Shown piece after piece: positions 28,601-36,416 of a stretch of DNA of 64,000 nucleotides. The notes under the pieces are model-generated. The model did no database searches. It was not told where the DNA came from and was given only the letters and a program-made list of their open reading frames with translations. The translations under genes and the position numbers were made by a program. Where the stretch lies: positions 310,001 to 374,000 of the forward strand of contig NZ_JMLS01000002.1 in NCBI RefSeq assembly GCF_000686845.1. Direction: 5' to 3'. How positions within the stretch are numbered: position 1 is the first letter of the stretch; every line of letters begins with the position of its first letter. This DNA comes from Paenibacillus sp. UNC451MF (GTDB lineage: Bacteria > Bacillota > Bacilli > Paenibacillales > NBRC-103111).

Positions 28601-30910
28601 ATCAACCTGCATTCCTCCGCCATTCCCAACGGTAATCAGAGTTGGATCATCATTTGGGGATCGAACACCGGACCCGAACAATACCGTTCCGTCTTTCTCA
28701 TCTTGTCCTTCGCCGCGAAGCACCACTCCGCTAGCTTTGAGGTAAAGCTGCCCTTGAATGTCATAGAAGCCTCTTTTCAAGAGAACTGCGCCTCGAATTT
28801 TTGTCTTCTCATCCATTTCCATGGCTGACACCTTATCGATGGCATCTTGAATTAATTTCGTCGCGTCACCTTCGATAGGAGAAACTTCAATTTTAACCGG
28901 AACTTCAGGGAGCTTCTCTCCGCCTCCCATGTAACCTACATTAGAAAAGTCCAAAACCCGATTGCCTTTATAGTCTGGAACGTAAATTAGCTTGTTGTCA
29001 GCACTTAGGTAGACAATACTGCTTTGATCCGTTTGCAAGGAACCTGGATCCATGACCGTAAAGAAGAACGTATCGTAAACCGTTCCTGCGCTAGCCGTGT
29101 TAATAGTCAAGCGGATTTCGTATTGACCATATTTTGTTATGTTTCCATCAATACCAATGTTTTGTTTAACCCCTGCTTTAAAATCGTTTGCATTAATTGG
29201 AGCCGTTTCTTGGGCGATGCCGTTCTCCAAGCGTACAAGATCCCCGCTTATCGTTGCGTCCACATAAGGATTCACTTCTACAGCTGGATATACATTTCCA
29301 ATATTTACCAGAGCCGGTTGGCCGATATCTACCGTCATGGTTGGATGCGTTAACTGCAAGTCTGCAACCAAAGGCTTCATATCCTTATTTGGATTTGTGA
29401 CTTCTACCCAGATACTTGTATAAACCGTTTTTTCACTCAAGGAAGCCGAAGCCGTTAGAAGTACGACACCTTCATCAACTGCTTTGATAGTTCCTTTATC
29501 ATCAATCGTGGCTACTTTCGTATTCTTGGATTGAAAAGCTACCGTTGCCTTGGAAAGATCGTTCGTCTCGTCTTTCCTGGTCAGAGTGCCTTTCAAATCG
29601 AGAGACTTCGTTTCATCTTTTTTCAAATAGATGGTATCGTTTAATTGATATGTAGTGCTTGCATCATAGAAATTAATATTTTTCAAAATGTCCATCAAGG
29701 ATCCATACAGCTCAAATTCAGCAACTGAACTTCCTTCGGATTGATGAATTAACTGCAGCCTTACGAACTGTGCTTCCGTCTTCGGGAATACCGGCGCTTC
29801 ATTGGCTGAAATCGCCCCTGTTTTCGTATATACGTTCTTCCATACGGTTCCGTCTTCCGAAGCTTGTATCGTATAGCTTGTTAGCTTCTCCGGGTTTGTA
29901 AACGTAATAATAGAACGATTATAGGAATAAACATCCCCTGTATCTACCTGAAGCCAAGATTTATGGTCATCATTGATATCGGTTGGGGACGGAGTCCATG
30001 CCGTACTCGATCCATCGACTGCAGCTGCAGCGTTACCGGAACTGGCACTTGCAGACTTATTTTTAACGATATTGCTCTGAAGTGCAGGGTCATAAACCTC
30101 AAGCTTGATGCTCGTCCCCTTAAGCACACCGCCTACAATAGCTTCAGCCGTTATTGTCGTTTTGCCATCCTTTAACGTCTTCACTTTACCATTAGCGTCG
30201 ATTTCTGCAACAGAGGGATCAGAACTGGTAAAATAGTTCGTCGCACTTGTAAGGACAGCATTGTTACCGTTGTCCAGCTTTCCATTTAATATGAATGATA
30301 TTGAAGCTTTATAAACAACCGAGACTACTTCATCCTGAAGATAAACATGGTTAGTAGCGTCTGACAAAGTGACACTGCTCAGATGTTCTTTAGGTGGCAC
30401 TGCTGCCGGATTGTTGTAAACTTCAATTTCATTCAAATAAAACTTTTTCGTTTTTAGATCTAGTTGTACTTTTACATATTGGGCAGTAACGGGATCAAAA
30501 TCTGTTGTCTCCTGCTTAGGAAGAGTTCCTCTCCTTACGTAAACGTCAGACCAGACCGTAGCGTCATTAGAATATTGAATACGGTATTCGTTAACGTCTG
30601 ATGTTGTCTCCCAAAATAATTTGACTTCATTAAATGTTGTCGGACTTCCTAAATCAATATAAGCATATGGCTGCAACACCTTACTATTGGAGGTCCAACC
30701 TTTGCTTGTTTTCCCATCAGTGAGCGTGCTTACCAAAGGATTGGAACTGCTTGCCTCACTATTTGTCGTCGCTTTCTTGCCAAGAGCCAAATTCTCCAAC
30801 GCCGCGGCTTGTACACCATTAGGCTGTACCAGCAAACCAGTTGGCAGTAACAAAGAAAATATAAGTAGAGCAATAACTCCAAGCTTGAAGCGGCCTATCA
30901 TTTCCTTCAA
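25613..30910 (-). CDS. Giant SLH-anchored secreted beta-helix protein, probable polysaccharide lyase
   Basis: About 1765 residues from a TTG at 30910. The frame opens at a GTG at 30919, but that GTG touches AAGGGG, while the TTG sits 7 bp from it. Order: signal peptide (ending VQA); discoidin domain (about 40-170); Big_2; second discoidin (about 280-405); Big_2; a strand-rich domain; DYKGNRVLDFSNVGYMGGG near 650; beta-helix region to about 1130 with SEPHHRWSTGGL near 1029; two FN3 domains (about 1145-1330); Gly/Ser linker; a hydrophobic pre-SLH domain; three SLH repeats from about 1585. It shares the beta-helix blocks and SLH anchor with the gene at 1-6141 but differs in spacer domains. Enzymatic function is inferred. 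It is monocistronic, with a cre-like box upstream. Confidence 0.9.
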   Translation of the reverse strand: MKEMIGRFKLGVIALLIFSLLLPTGLLVQPNGVQAAALENLALGKKATTNSEASSSNPLVSTLTDGKTSKGWTSNSKVLQPYAYIDLGSPTTFNEVKLFWETTSDVNEYRIQYSNDATVWSDVYVRRGTLPKQETTDFDPVTAQYVKVQLDLKTKKFYLNEIEVYNNPAAVPPKEHLSSVTLSDATNHVYLQDEVVSVVYKASISFILNGKLDNGNNAVLTSATNYFTSSDPSVAEIDANGKVKTLKDGKTTITAEAIVGGVLKGTSIKLEVYDPALQSNIVKNKSASASSGNAAAAVDGSSTAWTPSPTDINDDHKSWLQVDTGDVYSYNRSIITFTNPEKLTSYTIQASEDGTVWKNVYTKTGAISANEAPVFPKTEAQFVRLQLIHQSEGSSVAEFELYGSLMDILKNINFYDASTTYQLNDTIYLKKDETKSLDLKGTLTRKDETNDLSKATVAFQSKNTKVATIDDKGTIKAVDEGVVLLTASASLSEKTVYTSIWVEVTNPNKDMKPLVADLQLTHPTMTVDIGQPALVNIGNVYPAVEVNPYVDATISGDLVRLENGIAQETAPINANDFKAGVKQNIGIDGNITKYGQYEIRLTINTASAGTVYDTFFFTVMDPGSLQTDQSSIVYLSADNKLIYVPDYKGNRVLDFSNVGYMGGGEKLPEVPVKIEVSPIEGDATKLIQDAIDKVSAMEMDEKTKIRGAVLLKRGFYDIQGQLYLKASGVVLRGEGQDEKDGTVLFGSGVRSPNDDPTLITVGNGGGMQVDTSTAVNITDLYVPAGARSFKVTNASNFKVDDTVVVRRVGNQSWIHETGMDKIYDRPDRPDALPGTTSQMSPFNMDFDRIVKNVDVENNIITVDAPIANSIELRWGGGQIMKYTDTKRIENVGVENMYFDSAFDPSIISTVMDNDTTDPYYADDNHIEYAVVLNGLKNGWVKNVTGKHLAISLVKINGNSKFITVQDSKVTDFVSTITGGTRYAYYFIGQLNLVQRSYSESERHAFVFDSRIPGPNVIHDSESQKNYNSSEPHHRWSTGGLFDQVKGHIVIRDRAWLGSGHTWAGANYVTWNTEGILTSQQPPTAQNYAIGHVGTKGTPLVPNEYDSRPRKDAYWDHMGSHVNPPSLYLKQLEDRLGNDAVKNIKPAPAAPSNLTATAGDEQVILSWDTVKEATTYSLKRSTTPGGSYEQVATNIIDTKYTEKGLANGTTYYYVVTANNIAGESANSNEASVTPNGSNVVQPPAAPTALKAEARNTQVALSWNTVAGATYYTVKRSLTSGGAYTTVASNLATNSYLDTNLTNGPTYYYVVTASNAGGESASSNEASARPYSPSGNRGSSGSGGGSSTGTPTVQPNKDGSQVISVDPVNEKASDGRSIAKVTLDAGAITKAIEALSGAASSRIIIEAKGSDAATASFQLPAQPLSDALAKTPALIVSVKYGDTTYDLPVKAIDFAGLAKSLGVSLKDLKITVTMEKVNDATLTKLKDKAKEQGLTLLSGGVDYKVTAEANGKSVSINDFGLTYVSRTMSIGKAVDVKKTTAVLFNPSNGEISFVPATFSTSNGSTQATIKRPGNSVYAIVESSKTFADLKGHWAKDDVELLASKLVVKGMTDIGFAPDNRITRAEFAAILIRSLGLSENSSSKFSDVKANDWYAGVVGAASNAGLVDGYEDGTFKPEANITREQMAVMVARAITAAGRKAAADSKVLASFTDSNTISGWAKDAVAQAVNAGIINGMTEHTFVPGQNASRAEAAVMMKRLLQYAEFMN

Positions 30911-30934
30911 ATCCAACACCCCTTATCAACATAT

Positions 30935-30948
30935 TGTAAACGCTGTCA
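30935..30948 (-). promoter_or_regulatory. cre-like (CcpA) box upstream of the second SLH giant
   Basis: Minus-strand TGACAGCGTTTACA matches 13 of 14 positions of TGWAARCGYTWNCW. It lies 24 bp before the TTG start. With the boxes at 6160 and 8738 it suggests shared catabolite control of the surface enzymes and the binding protein. Confidence 0.62.
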
Positions 30949-31110
30949 ACAACTCATTATAGTTTCTAGTGGGCTGGATTTGATTATGCTTTTTTATGTG
31001 GGCATACGCTGTTTTATTGTGTTATTTTCTTGTGTTTTTTTACGGCTATGTCTACTTTGGGGTCACATGGTATTGGACCTAGGAGCAATTCATACATATT
31101 TTGCACCCGT

Positions 31111-31138
31111 TTGAATTTAATAAACATTTTAGTATAAT
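31111..31138 (+). promoter_or_regulatory. SigA-type promoter of the VOC gene
   Basis: TTGAAT (31111-31116), a 16-bp spacer and a perfect TATAAT (31133-31138) lie 32 bp before the start codon. Confidence 0.6.
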
Positions 31139-31170
31139 ATGTATATATTATTGGTGAGGAGGAACTACAA

Positions 31171-31524
31171 ATGAAAATTAGAGAGTCCGGAATCATCTTA
31201 TTTATGGAAAACTATCAAGAAGGCGTCGAATTCTACATGCATAAATTAGGTTTGCCCCTTCGGGTACAAAAAGAGGATTTAGCTATCCTTGATTTTGGCA
31301 AAAGTTATTTAATGATTGAGGATCGTGGCGTTGCCTCCAATAGTGAAAAAACGAGAGCGCAAAACCCTATCGTCATTAGAATCGATGTCTATGACTTTAA
31401 TGAAACCGTCAACGAGCTGCGTGAGCGAGGTACGGAAGTAACCGTTCGGGAATTAAGCTGGGGCACAATCGGGGTCATTATTGACCCGGAAGGTAATCGG
31501 ATTGAAATTAAAGCCGCCGATTAA
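31171..31524 (+). CDS. VOC (glyoxalase/bleomycin-resistance fold) family protein
   Basis: 117 residues forming one vicinal-oxygen-chelate module: an N-terminal FMENYQEGVEFYMHKLGLPL half and a C-terminal half ending VIIDPEGNRIEIKA, whose Glu is a usual metal ligand. Such proteins bind or modify small molecules as dimers; the substrate is unknown. A good SigA promoter lies upstream, GAGGAGG precedes the ATG, and a terminator hairpin follows, so it is monocistronic. Confidence 0.87.
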   Translation: MKIRESGIILFMENYQEGVEFYMHKLGLPLRVQKEDLAILDFGKSYLMIEDRGVASNSEKTRAQNPIVIRIDVYDFNETVNELRERGTEVTVRELSWGTIGVIIDPEGNRIEIKAAD

Positions 31525-31558
31525 ACGTCGCCCTCAATTCCCTTCTACTCCACCCAAG

Positions 31559-31577
31559 AAGACCGCAATGGCGGTCT
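31559..31577 (+). terminator. Terminator-like hairpin after the VOC gene
   Basis: Stem AGACCGC/GCGGTCT with a tiny loop, followed by GGTGTTTGTT. The T-run is imperfect, so efficiency may be low. It is an inverted copy of the hairpin at 31786-31805. Confidence 0.6.
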
Positions 31578-31785
31578 GGTGTTTGTTGAGTAACAAGTAA
31601 TTCGAGAAATTTGCTAAATACGGAAGTGGGGTGTGCCTCGGAGGAGTTTACGTCCGCCTTTGAAACCCTTGAATATACCGCTAATTTTAATCAAATAAAT
31701 TCATGGGTTTCAACAGCGGCCGAAGGGGTATGCCTCACAAGAGTATATAGCAACATTTCGAGTCTTCGGTCCCTCAACAAACAAA
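31578..31785. other. Non-coding spacer with internal direct and inverted repeats
   Basis: No supported gene. It holds an imperfect direct repeat (31623-31650 and 31722-31747, core GGGGT(G/A)TGCCTC) and an imperfect inverted repeat (31654-31674 and 31699-31719, core TTGAAACCC/GGGTTTCAA). It is flanked by inverted copies of a hairpin plus TTTGTTGAG. It may be a structured RNA or a decayed small mobile element. Confidence 0.5.
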
Positions 31786-31805
31786 AAGACCGCCAATGCG
31801 GTCTT
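31786..31805 (-). terminator. Terminator of the pst-phoU operon
   Basis: Stem AAGACCGC/GCGGTCTT with CAAT loop, followed on the minus strand by TTTTTGTTTG, directly after the phoU stop. Confidence 0.88.
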
Positions 31806-31809
31806 CTCA

Positions 31810-32469
31810 TCATATATTCAAATCCTTGCGCTTACCTGTCACAATATAAATGACGCCTTCGCCGATATTCGTACAATGATCGGCTACCCGCTCCAAGTAG
31901 TGAGCTACGAACATCAAGTGTGACAGTTGACGGTTCCGGGCAAACTCGCTGTTCATCATGCCGATGATTTCATTCATCAGATTGCTGTACATCTTATCGA
32001 CCTCGTCATCCTTCTCAGCGAGCGCAGCCGCGCGATGAATGTTGCGCTCCGTATAAGAGAGCAAGCTCTCGTGCAGCATATCCCTTACGAGAACGGCCAT
32101 GTGCGGAATATCTTCCAGAGGTTTAATTAGCTCCTCGCCTGACAAGCGAATCGCGATTTTCGCGATATCTACCGCATGGTCGCTGATTCGCTCCAGATCG
32201 GTCGCGATCTTCAAGGCGGTACCGATAATCCGCAGATCGCTTGCCATAGGCTGCTGCAGTGCAATAAGGCGCAGACAGCGCTCTTCGATCTCAAGCATCA
32301 TCCCGTCGATGATGTCGTCTTCCACTACGATCTTTTTGGCTAGCTTATCATCCAATCTCGCCAAAGCATCAACTGCCATGGAAATGGACTCCTCCACAAG
32401 ACTGCCCATTTTTAATAACGATTGCTGCAGCTCATCGACATTCTGGTGAAAACTCGTTCTAGTATCCAT
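31810..32469 (-). CDS. phoU: Phosphate uptake regulator PhoU
   Basis: 219 residues, all-helical, with two PhoU repeats. ATDLERISDHAVDIAKIA and VAHYLERVADHCTNIGEG are the metal-binding (E)R-D-H motifs of each half. PhoU links the Pst transporter to PhoR and damps Pho signalling when phosphate is plentiful. It is last in pstSCAB-phoU, 24 bp after pstB, and a terminator follows. Confidence 0.97.
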   Translation of the reverse strand: MDTRTSFHQNVDELQQSLLKMGSLVEESISMAVDALARLDDKLAKKIVVEDDIIDGMMLEIEERCLRLIALQQPMASDLRIIGTALKIATDLERISDHAVDIAKIAIRLSGEELIKPLEDIPHMAVLVRDMLHESLLSYTERNIHRAAALAEKDDEVDKMYSNLMNEIIGMMNSEFARNRQLSHLMFVAHYLERVADHCTNIGEGVIYIVTGKRKDLNI

Positions 32470-32493
32470 AATAGCCCCCTCACATCATTTGCA

Positions 32494-33255
32494 TTATCCG
32501 AAACGCCCGGTGATGTAATCTTCCGTTCTTTGATCTGTAGGTGCGGTGAAAATTTTATCCGTTTGATCGGATTCGATTAATTCGCCGTTTAAGAAAAAAG
32601 AAGTATAGTCGGAAATTCTTGCGGCCTGTTGCATATTGTGCGTTACAATGATAATCGTATATTTTTCTTTCAAAGTCTGCGTCAGCTCTTCCACTTTCAA
32701 AGTAGAGATGGGGTCCAACGCTGAAGTTGGCTCATCCATGAGCAGAACGTCTGGCTCTACCGCCAGCAATCGGGCAATGCAAAGACGCTGCTGCTGACCA
32801 CCAGACAAGCCTAGAGCGGATTTATGCAGACGATCCTTTACTTCATCCCACAAAGCAGCTTGTACCAAGCTTTTTTCCACGATCTCATCCAATACGGCTT
32901 TCTTCTTAGTTCCATGGATTCTTGGACCGTAAGCAATGTTATCATAGATACTCATTGGAAATGGATTTGGACGCTGGAACACCATGCCGACCTTTTTGCG
33001 TAAGGACACGACGTCCATTTCTTGTCCGTAAATGTTATGTCCGTCTACATAAATGTTCCCATTAATTCTGACGCTGTCGATGAGGTCGTTCATCCGGTTC
33101 AACGTACGCAGGAAGGTAGACTTGCCGCAGCCGGAAGGACCGATCAAGGCAACGATAGAGTTATTTTTAATTTCCAAGCCGATACTGTGAAGGGCCTGAT
33201 TTTCACCATAAAATAAGTTGAGCTTTTCTACTTTGATTTTGTTTTTCTCCATCAT
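32494..33255 (-). CDS. pstB: Phosphate ABC transporter ATP-binding protein PstB
   Basis: 253 residues. Walker [10 protein letters not shown], signature LSGGQQQR, Walker [14 protein letters not shown] and the H-loop histidine in [13 protein letters not shown] are all intact. [20 protein letters not shown] is specific to PstB. It powers high-affinity phosphate import with PstA and PstC. It lies 2 bp from pstA. Confidence 0.98.
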   Translation of the reverse strand: MMEKNKIKVEKLNLFYGENQALHSIGLEIKNNSIVALIGPSGCGKSTFLRTLNRMNDLIDSVRINGNIYVDGHNIYGQEMDVVSLRKKVGMVFQRPNPFPMSIYDNIAYGPRIHGTKKKAVLDEIVEKSLVQAALWDEVKDRLHKSALGLSGGQQQRLCIARLLAVEPDVLLMDEPTSALDPISTLKVEELTQTLKEKYTIIIVTHNMQQAARISDYTSFFLNGELIESDQTDKIFTAPTDQRTEDYITGRFG

Positions 33256-33257
33256 GC

Positions 33258-34115
33258 TTATTTCCCCCCGGAAAGTCTTTTTTGTAATAAGCGGCTAGGA
33301 ATTCCGATCAACAGGTTGAATACCAGCACGACGATAAGCAGCAGCGCTGCGCTTCCTTTTGCAATTTGCTTGGCGTCAGGAACGATAGCTTCTGATTGAA
33401 CATACCAGAGATGCGTTGCCAGCGTCTCCCCCATAGCCAGAGGATTCCAATCCGGGAAGAAACGGGAGACCGATAACCCGGCGGTGTAGATCAAGATCGC
33501 AGATTCGCCCAGAGCCCGTCCGGCAACAAGGGTGATTCCTGTAATCAAGCTTGGCATAGCTGCAGGCAGCAGCACTTTACGAATCGCTTGCCAACGGGTC
33601 GATCCAAGCGCAAGCGATGCTTCCCAGTAGGATTCCGGCACCGAGCGAAGCGACTCCTCCGTTACACGCACCAGAACCGGTAGATTCAACAGTGACAATG
33701 TAGCCGCACCACCGATGATGGAAAATTTCAAACCGAACAAATTAACAAACAATAGGAATCCGAACAGTCCGAATACGATAGACGGAACAGAAGACAATGC
33801 TTCTACTGAGATTCTGATAAAATCCGTGAATTTATTTTGCTTCGCATAGATTGATAAGTACACTCCCGCTCCGATACCGATTGGCAGAGAGAACAACAGA
33901 GATAAGAATAAGATATAGAAAGAGTTGAACAGCATCGGCCCTACGCCGCCGCCCGCCATAATCTCCTGAGGCTTGCCAGTAATGAATTTCCAGGAAAGCT
34001 GTGGCAATCCATCACCGAGGATTCGGATCAGGAACCAAGCCAGCAGCAGCATAATCATAACGCCTGTTACCCAAAAGAAAACTGTTGCAATACGATCCGT
34101 TGTCTTGCTCGTCAT
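33258..34115 (-). CDS. pstA: Phosphate ABC transporter permease PstA
   Basis: 285 residues with about six membrane helices. The cytoplasmic EAA-type loop is [20 protein letters not shown], which couples to Pst[19 protein letters not shown] is a family motif. Its ATG overlaps the pstC stop by 4 bp. Confidence 0.97.
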   Translation of the reverse strand: MTSKTTDRIATVFFWVTGVMIMLLLAWFLIRILGDGLPQLSWKFITGKPQEIMAGGGVGPMLFNSFYILFLSLLFSLPIGIGAGVYLSIYAKQNKFTDFIRISVEALSSVPSIVFGLFGFLLFVNLFGLKFSIIGGAATLSLLNLPVLVRVTEESLRSVPESYWEASLALGSTRWQAIRKVLLPAAMPSLITGITLVAGRALGESAILIYTAGLSVSRFFPDWNPLAMGETLATHLWYVQSEAIVPDAKQIAKGSAALLLIVVLVFNLLIGIPSRLLQKRLSGGK

Positions 34116-35041
34116 TTCACTTCACTCCTCTTGGCAACAAACCGGATGATGATGATCAAAGACAAGGAGATCAGCAGAAGAACTAATGCCATCAAATAAA
34201 GCGCGTTATTCCAGGTCGTACCGTAGTTCGTATTCCCCATATCCTTAACGATCGCTGTAGTCAAAACAGTTGTGGACTCCAACAACGAACCCGGCATTTG
34301 GGGCGAGTTCCCGATCACCATGAACACCGCCATCGTCTCCCCGATCGCTCTACCCATGCCTAAGATAATACCTGTAATAATACCTGGACGAGCTGCCGGC
34401 ACCAGTACTCTCCAGATCGTCTGCCAGCGAGTTGCACCTAGAGCTAGCGATGCTTCCTCTAATCGGCTGGGCAATGCGCGAATCGCATCCTCAGAGATCG
34501 ACAGGATCGTGGGCAGGATCATGATCGCCAGGATGATTGCCGCGGGCAGGATCCCGTAGCCGATTGTACCCGTTACTTTGGCCAGCATCGGAACGATGAC
34601 GGTTAGTCCAATCAGACCGTACACTACAGACGGAATACCTACGAAGAGATCCGTCGCTGGGCGCATAATTTCGCGCACCCATTTTGGTGCAATTTTTGCC
34701 ATGAACACCGCTCCGGATAAAGCTAACGGTACTGAAAATACTACAGATAACAAAGTCAGCAGTAAGGTGCTGTACAAGAAGGAAAAAATCCCGAATTTAT
34801 TTTGACTCGGTGTCCAGTCGGTGGAAAAAAAGAATGCCCAAGGCGACACACCCGAGAATGTCTTAACACCTTGTATCCCAACAAATGCAATGATGGAAAA
34901 TATAATGGCGGAAACTAATATCGCGCTGCCGACAAAAATCCATTTCATCATTTGATCTGTGCGATTTTGTTTTTTCGTCCAGCGGCTTACTTTCTTTTCT
35001 AATGTTGCTCTCTCATTAAGCTTGTCAGCGAAAGAATTCAC
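34112..35041 (-). CDS. pstC: Phosphate ABC transporter permease PstC
   Basis: 309 residues from GTG at 35041, chosen because AGGGGG lies 9 bp upstream and the length fits PstC. The frame stays open to 35158, but that extension is hydrophilic and lacks a better site. About six membrane helices and the EAA loop EASLALGATRWQTIWRVLVP are present. VGIPSVVYGLIGLTVIVP is the PstC motif. It forms the channel with PstA and lies 220 bp after pstS, separated by a hairpin. Confidence 0.95.
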   Translation of the reverse strand: MNSFADKLNERATLEKKVSRWTKKQNRTDQMMKWIFVGSAILVSAIIFSIIAFVGIQGVKTFSGVSPWAFFFSTDWTPSQNKFGIFSFLYSTLLLTLLSVVFSVPLALSGAVFMAKIAPKWVREIMRPATDLFVGIPSVVYGLIGLTVIVPMLAKVTGTIGYGILPAAIILAIMILPTILSISEDAIRALPSRLEEASLALGATRWQTIWRVLVPAARPGIITGIILGMGRAIGETMAVFMVIGNSPQMPGSLLESTTVLTTAIVKDMGNTNYGTTWNNALYLMALVLLLISLSLIIIIRFVAKRSEVK

Positions 35042-35213
35042 GACCTTCTGCCCCCTACTTCTTATTAAATGAACGACCACGGCTGGCTGCACCGTCATCC
35101 AACGTTTGTGCGCTTCGTATGGTTCTTTTTCATCATAGAGGACAATTGTTAAAGCCATGCCGTTGAATTGTTAAGACAATGTAAAAATTAAAGGAAATAC
35201 AATGAAAATAGAC

Positions 35214-35244
35214 AAAAGACCCGGCTTCATAGAAACCGGATCTT
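35214..35244 (-). terminator. Attenuating hairpin between pstS and pstC
   Basis: Stem AAGATCCGGTTTC/GAAGCCGGGTCTT with a TATG loop and TTTTG after it on the minus strand lies 17 bp past the pstS stop. Partial termination here would give more binding protein than permease, a common feature of pst operons. Confidence 0.75.
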
Positions 35245-35261
35245 CCTCTTCTAGCAATTTC

Positions 35262-36173
35262 TTATTTTTTCAGCAGGTTAGCAGGTAAGAATTTCAGCTC
35301 TTCTACTTTTTTGCCTTGGAAATCAGGGCTGGAGATGTAGTCGATGAATGCTTTTACTGCGCCTTTAGCTTCACCTTTAGTGTACATATGCTCGATACCG
35401 TACAAAGGATATTTACCGTCTTTAATAGTATCTTTGGAGAATGCTACACCTTCGAATTTCAAAGCTTTGATCGTATCGTTCAAGTAAGGAGTATCTACAT
35501 AACCGATGGAGTTTGCAGTAGAACCTACAGTTGTTGCTACAGCGCCGCTGGACTCTTGAGTTACGCCATCTTTAGTGAATTCTTTGTTATCCAACACGAT
35601 TTGCTTAACCAAGGTACGGGAACCGGAGCTGTCTGGACGATGAACAACTACGATTTTAGCGTCTTTACCGCCAACTTCTTTCCAGTTCGTGATTTTACCC
35701 ATGAAAATATCTGCAGCTTGAGCTTTCGTCAAGTTATCTACGTTCACATCTTTATTAACAATCAGAGCAAATGGAGCGATAGCTACTACGTGGTCAACCA
35801 AACCTTTGTCTTTGTACTCGTCGCCAGCTGCAACGTCGGAGTTACCGATATCGGAAGTGCCGTCAGCTACGTTTTTCAAACCAGTACCGGAACCACCAGC
35901 TGTTACGTTAACCGTTACCTTCGGATTTTTTTCCATAAACTCGGTGGAAGCTTGTTTTACCAAAGGAAGCAATGCGCTGGATCCAGATGCAGTTACTGTG
36001 CCAGTCAATTCAGCAGCCGGGTCAGGCTTTTTATCGCCAGCTGGCTGTGCGCCGTTTGTTGGTGCTTTAGTATCAGGAGCCGCTGTCTTCGTACCGCAAG
36101 CAGCAAGTACCCCCATTAAAAGAATTGCGATCAGTGCAAAGCTGAAACCTCTTTTCGAGAAATGTTTAAACAT
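35262..36173 (-). CDS. pstS: Phosphate-binding lipoprotein PstS
   Basis: 303 residues from ATG at 36173, which follows GGGAGG by 10 bp. An upstream in-frame extension lacks a signal peptide start and is rejected. Lipobox LAAC places it on the outer membrane face. GSSALLPLVKQASTEF, GSGTGLKNVADG and HRPDSSGSR are the phosphate-binding loops of PstS. It delivers phosphate to PstCA. A Pho box lies upstream. Confidence 0.97.
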   Translation of the reverse strand: MFKHFSKRGFSFALIAILLMGVLAACGTKTAAPDTKAPTNGAQPAGDKKPDPAAELTGTVTASGSSALLPLVKQASTEFMEKNPKVTVNVTAGGSGTGLKNVADGTSDIGNSDVAAGDEYKDKGLVDHVVAIAPFALIVNKDVNVDNLTKAQAADIFMGKITNWKEVGGKDAKIVVVHRPDSSGSRTLVKQIVLDNKEFTKDGVTQESSGAVATTVGSTANSIGYVDTPYLNDTIKALKFEGVAFSKDTIKDGKYPLYGIEHMYTKGEAKGAVKAFIDYISSPDFQGKKVEELKFLPANLLKK

Positions 36174-36235
36174 CTCTTCATGTCCTCCCTTTGTTTCGTT
36201 CGTTTTTTGTTTACTTTGACATCTTAACAAGCCAA

Positions 36236-36274
36236 TGTAAAGTTTGAACCCGCAAAACGTAAACGGAATGTAAA
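36236..36274 (-). promoter_or_regulatory. Pho box upstream of pstS
   Basis: On the minus strand TTTACA (36274-36269), TTTACG (36263-36258) and TTTACA (36241-36236) start at 11- and 22-bp intervals. That is the one-turn phasing of Bacillus PhoP direct repeats TT(A/T/C)ACA. The box ends about 60 bp before the pstS ATG. Confidence 0.8.
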
Positions 36275-36416
36275 AGTTATTTTTGTCGAATTTCGATTCT
36301 TTTTACATAAAATTGGTACTGTGTTAATAATCCCTTTCTATACTATAGGAAAAAGGATCTAGGACTTCGCTTCATGTTCTTGTTCCTTATATGAAGGAAA
36401 AATGGAGGGGTTATTC

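Noticed and set aside
31611-31853. 80-codon rightward reading frame in the VOC-phoU gap
   Set aside because: It lacks a ribosome binding site, runs through the phoU terminator and into phoU antisense, and has no recognisable features.
35042-35158. N-terminal extension of PstC to an upstream start
   Set aside because: The added 39 residues are hydrophilic and have no PstC counterpart, while the GTG at 35041 has a good ribosome binding site.
35316-36119. Rightward reading frame of 267 codons opposite pstS
   Set aside because: Antisense to pstS with a composition typical of a shadow frame and no domain.
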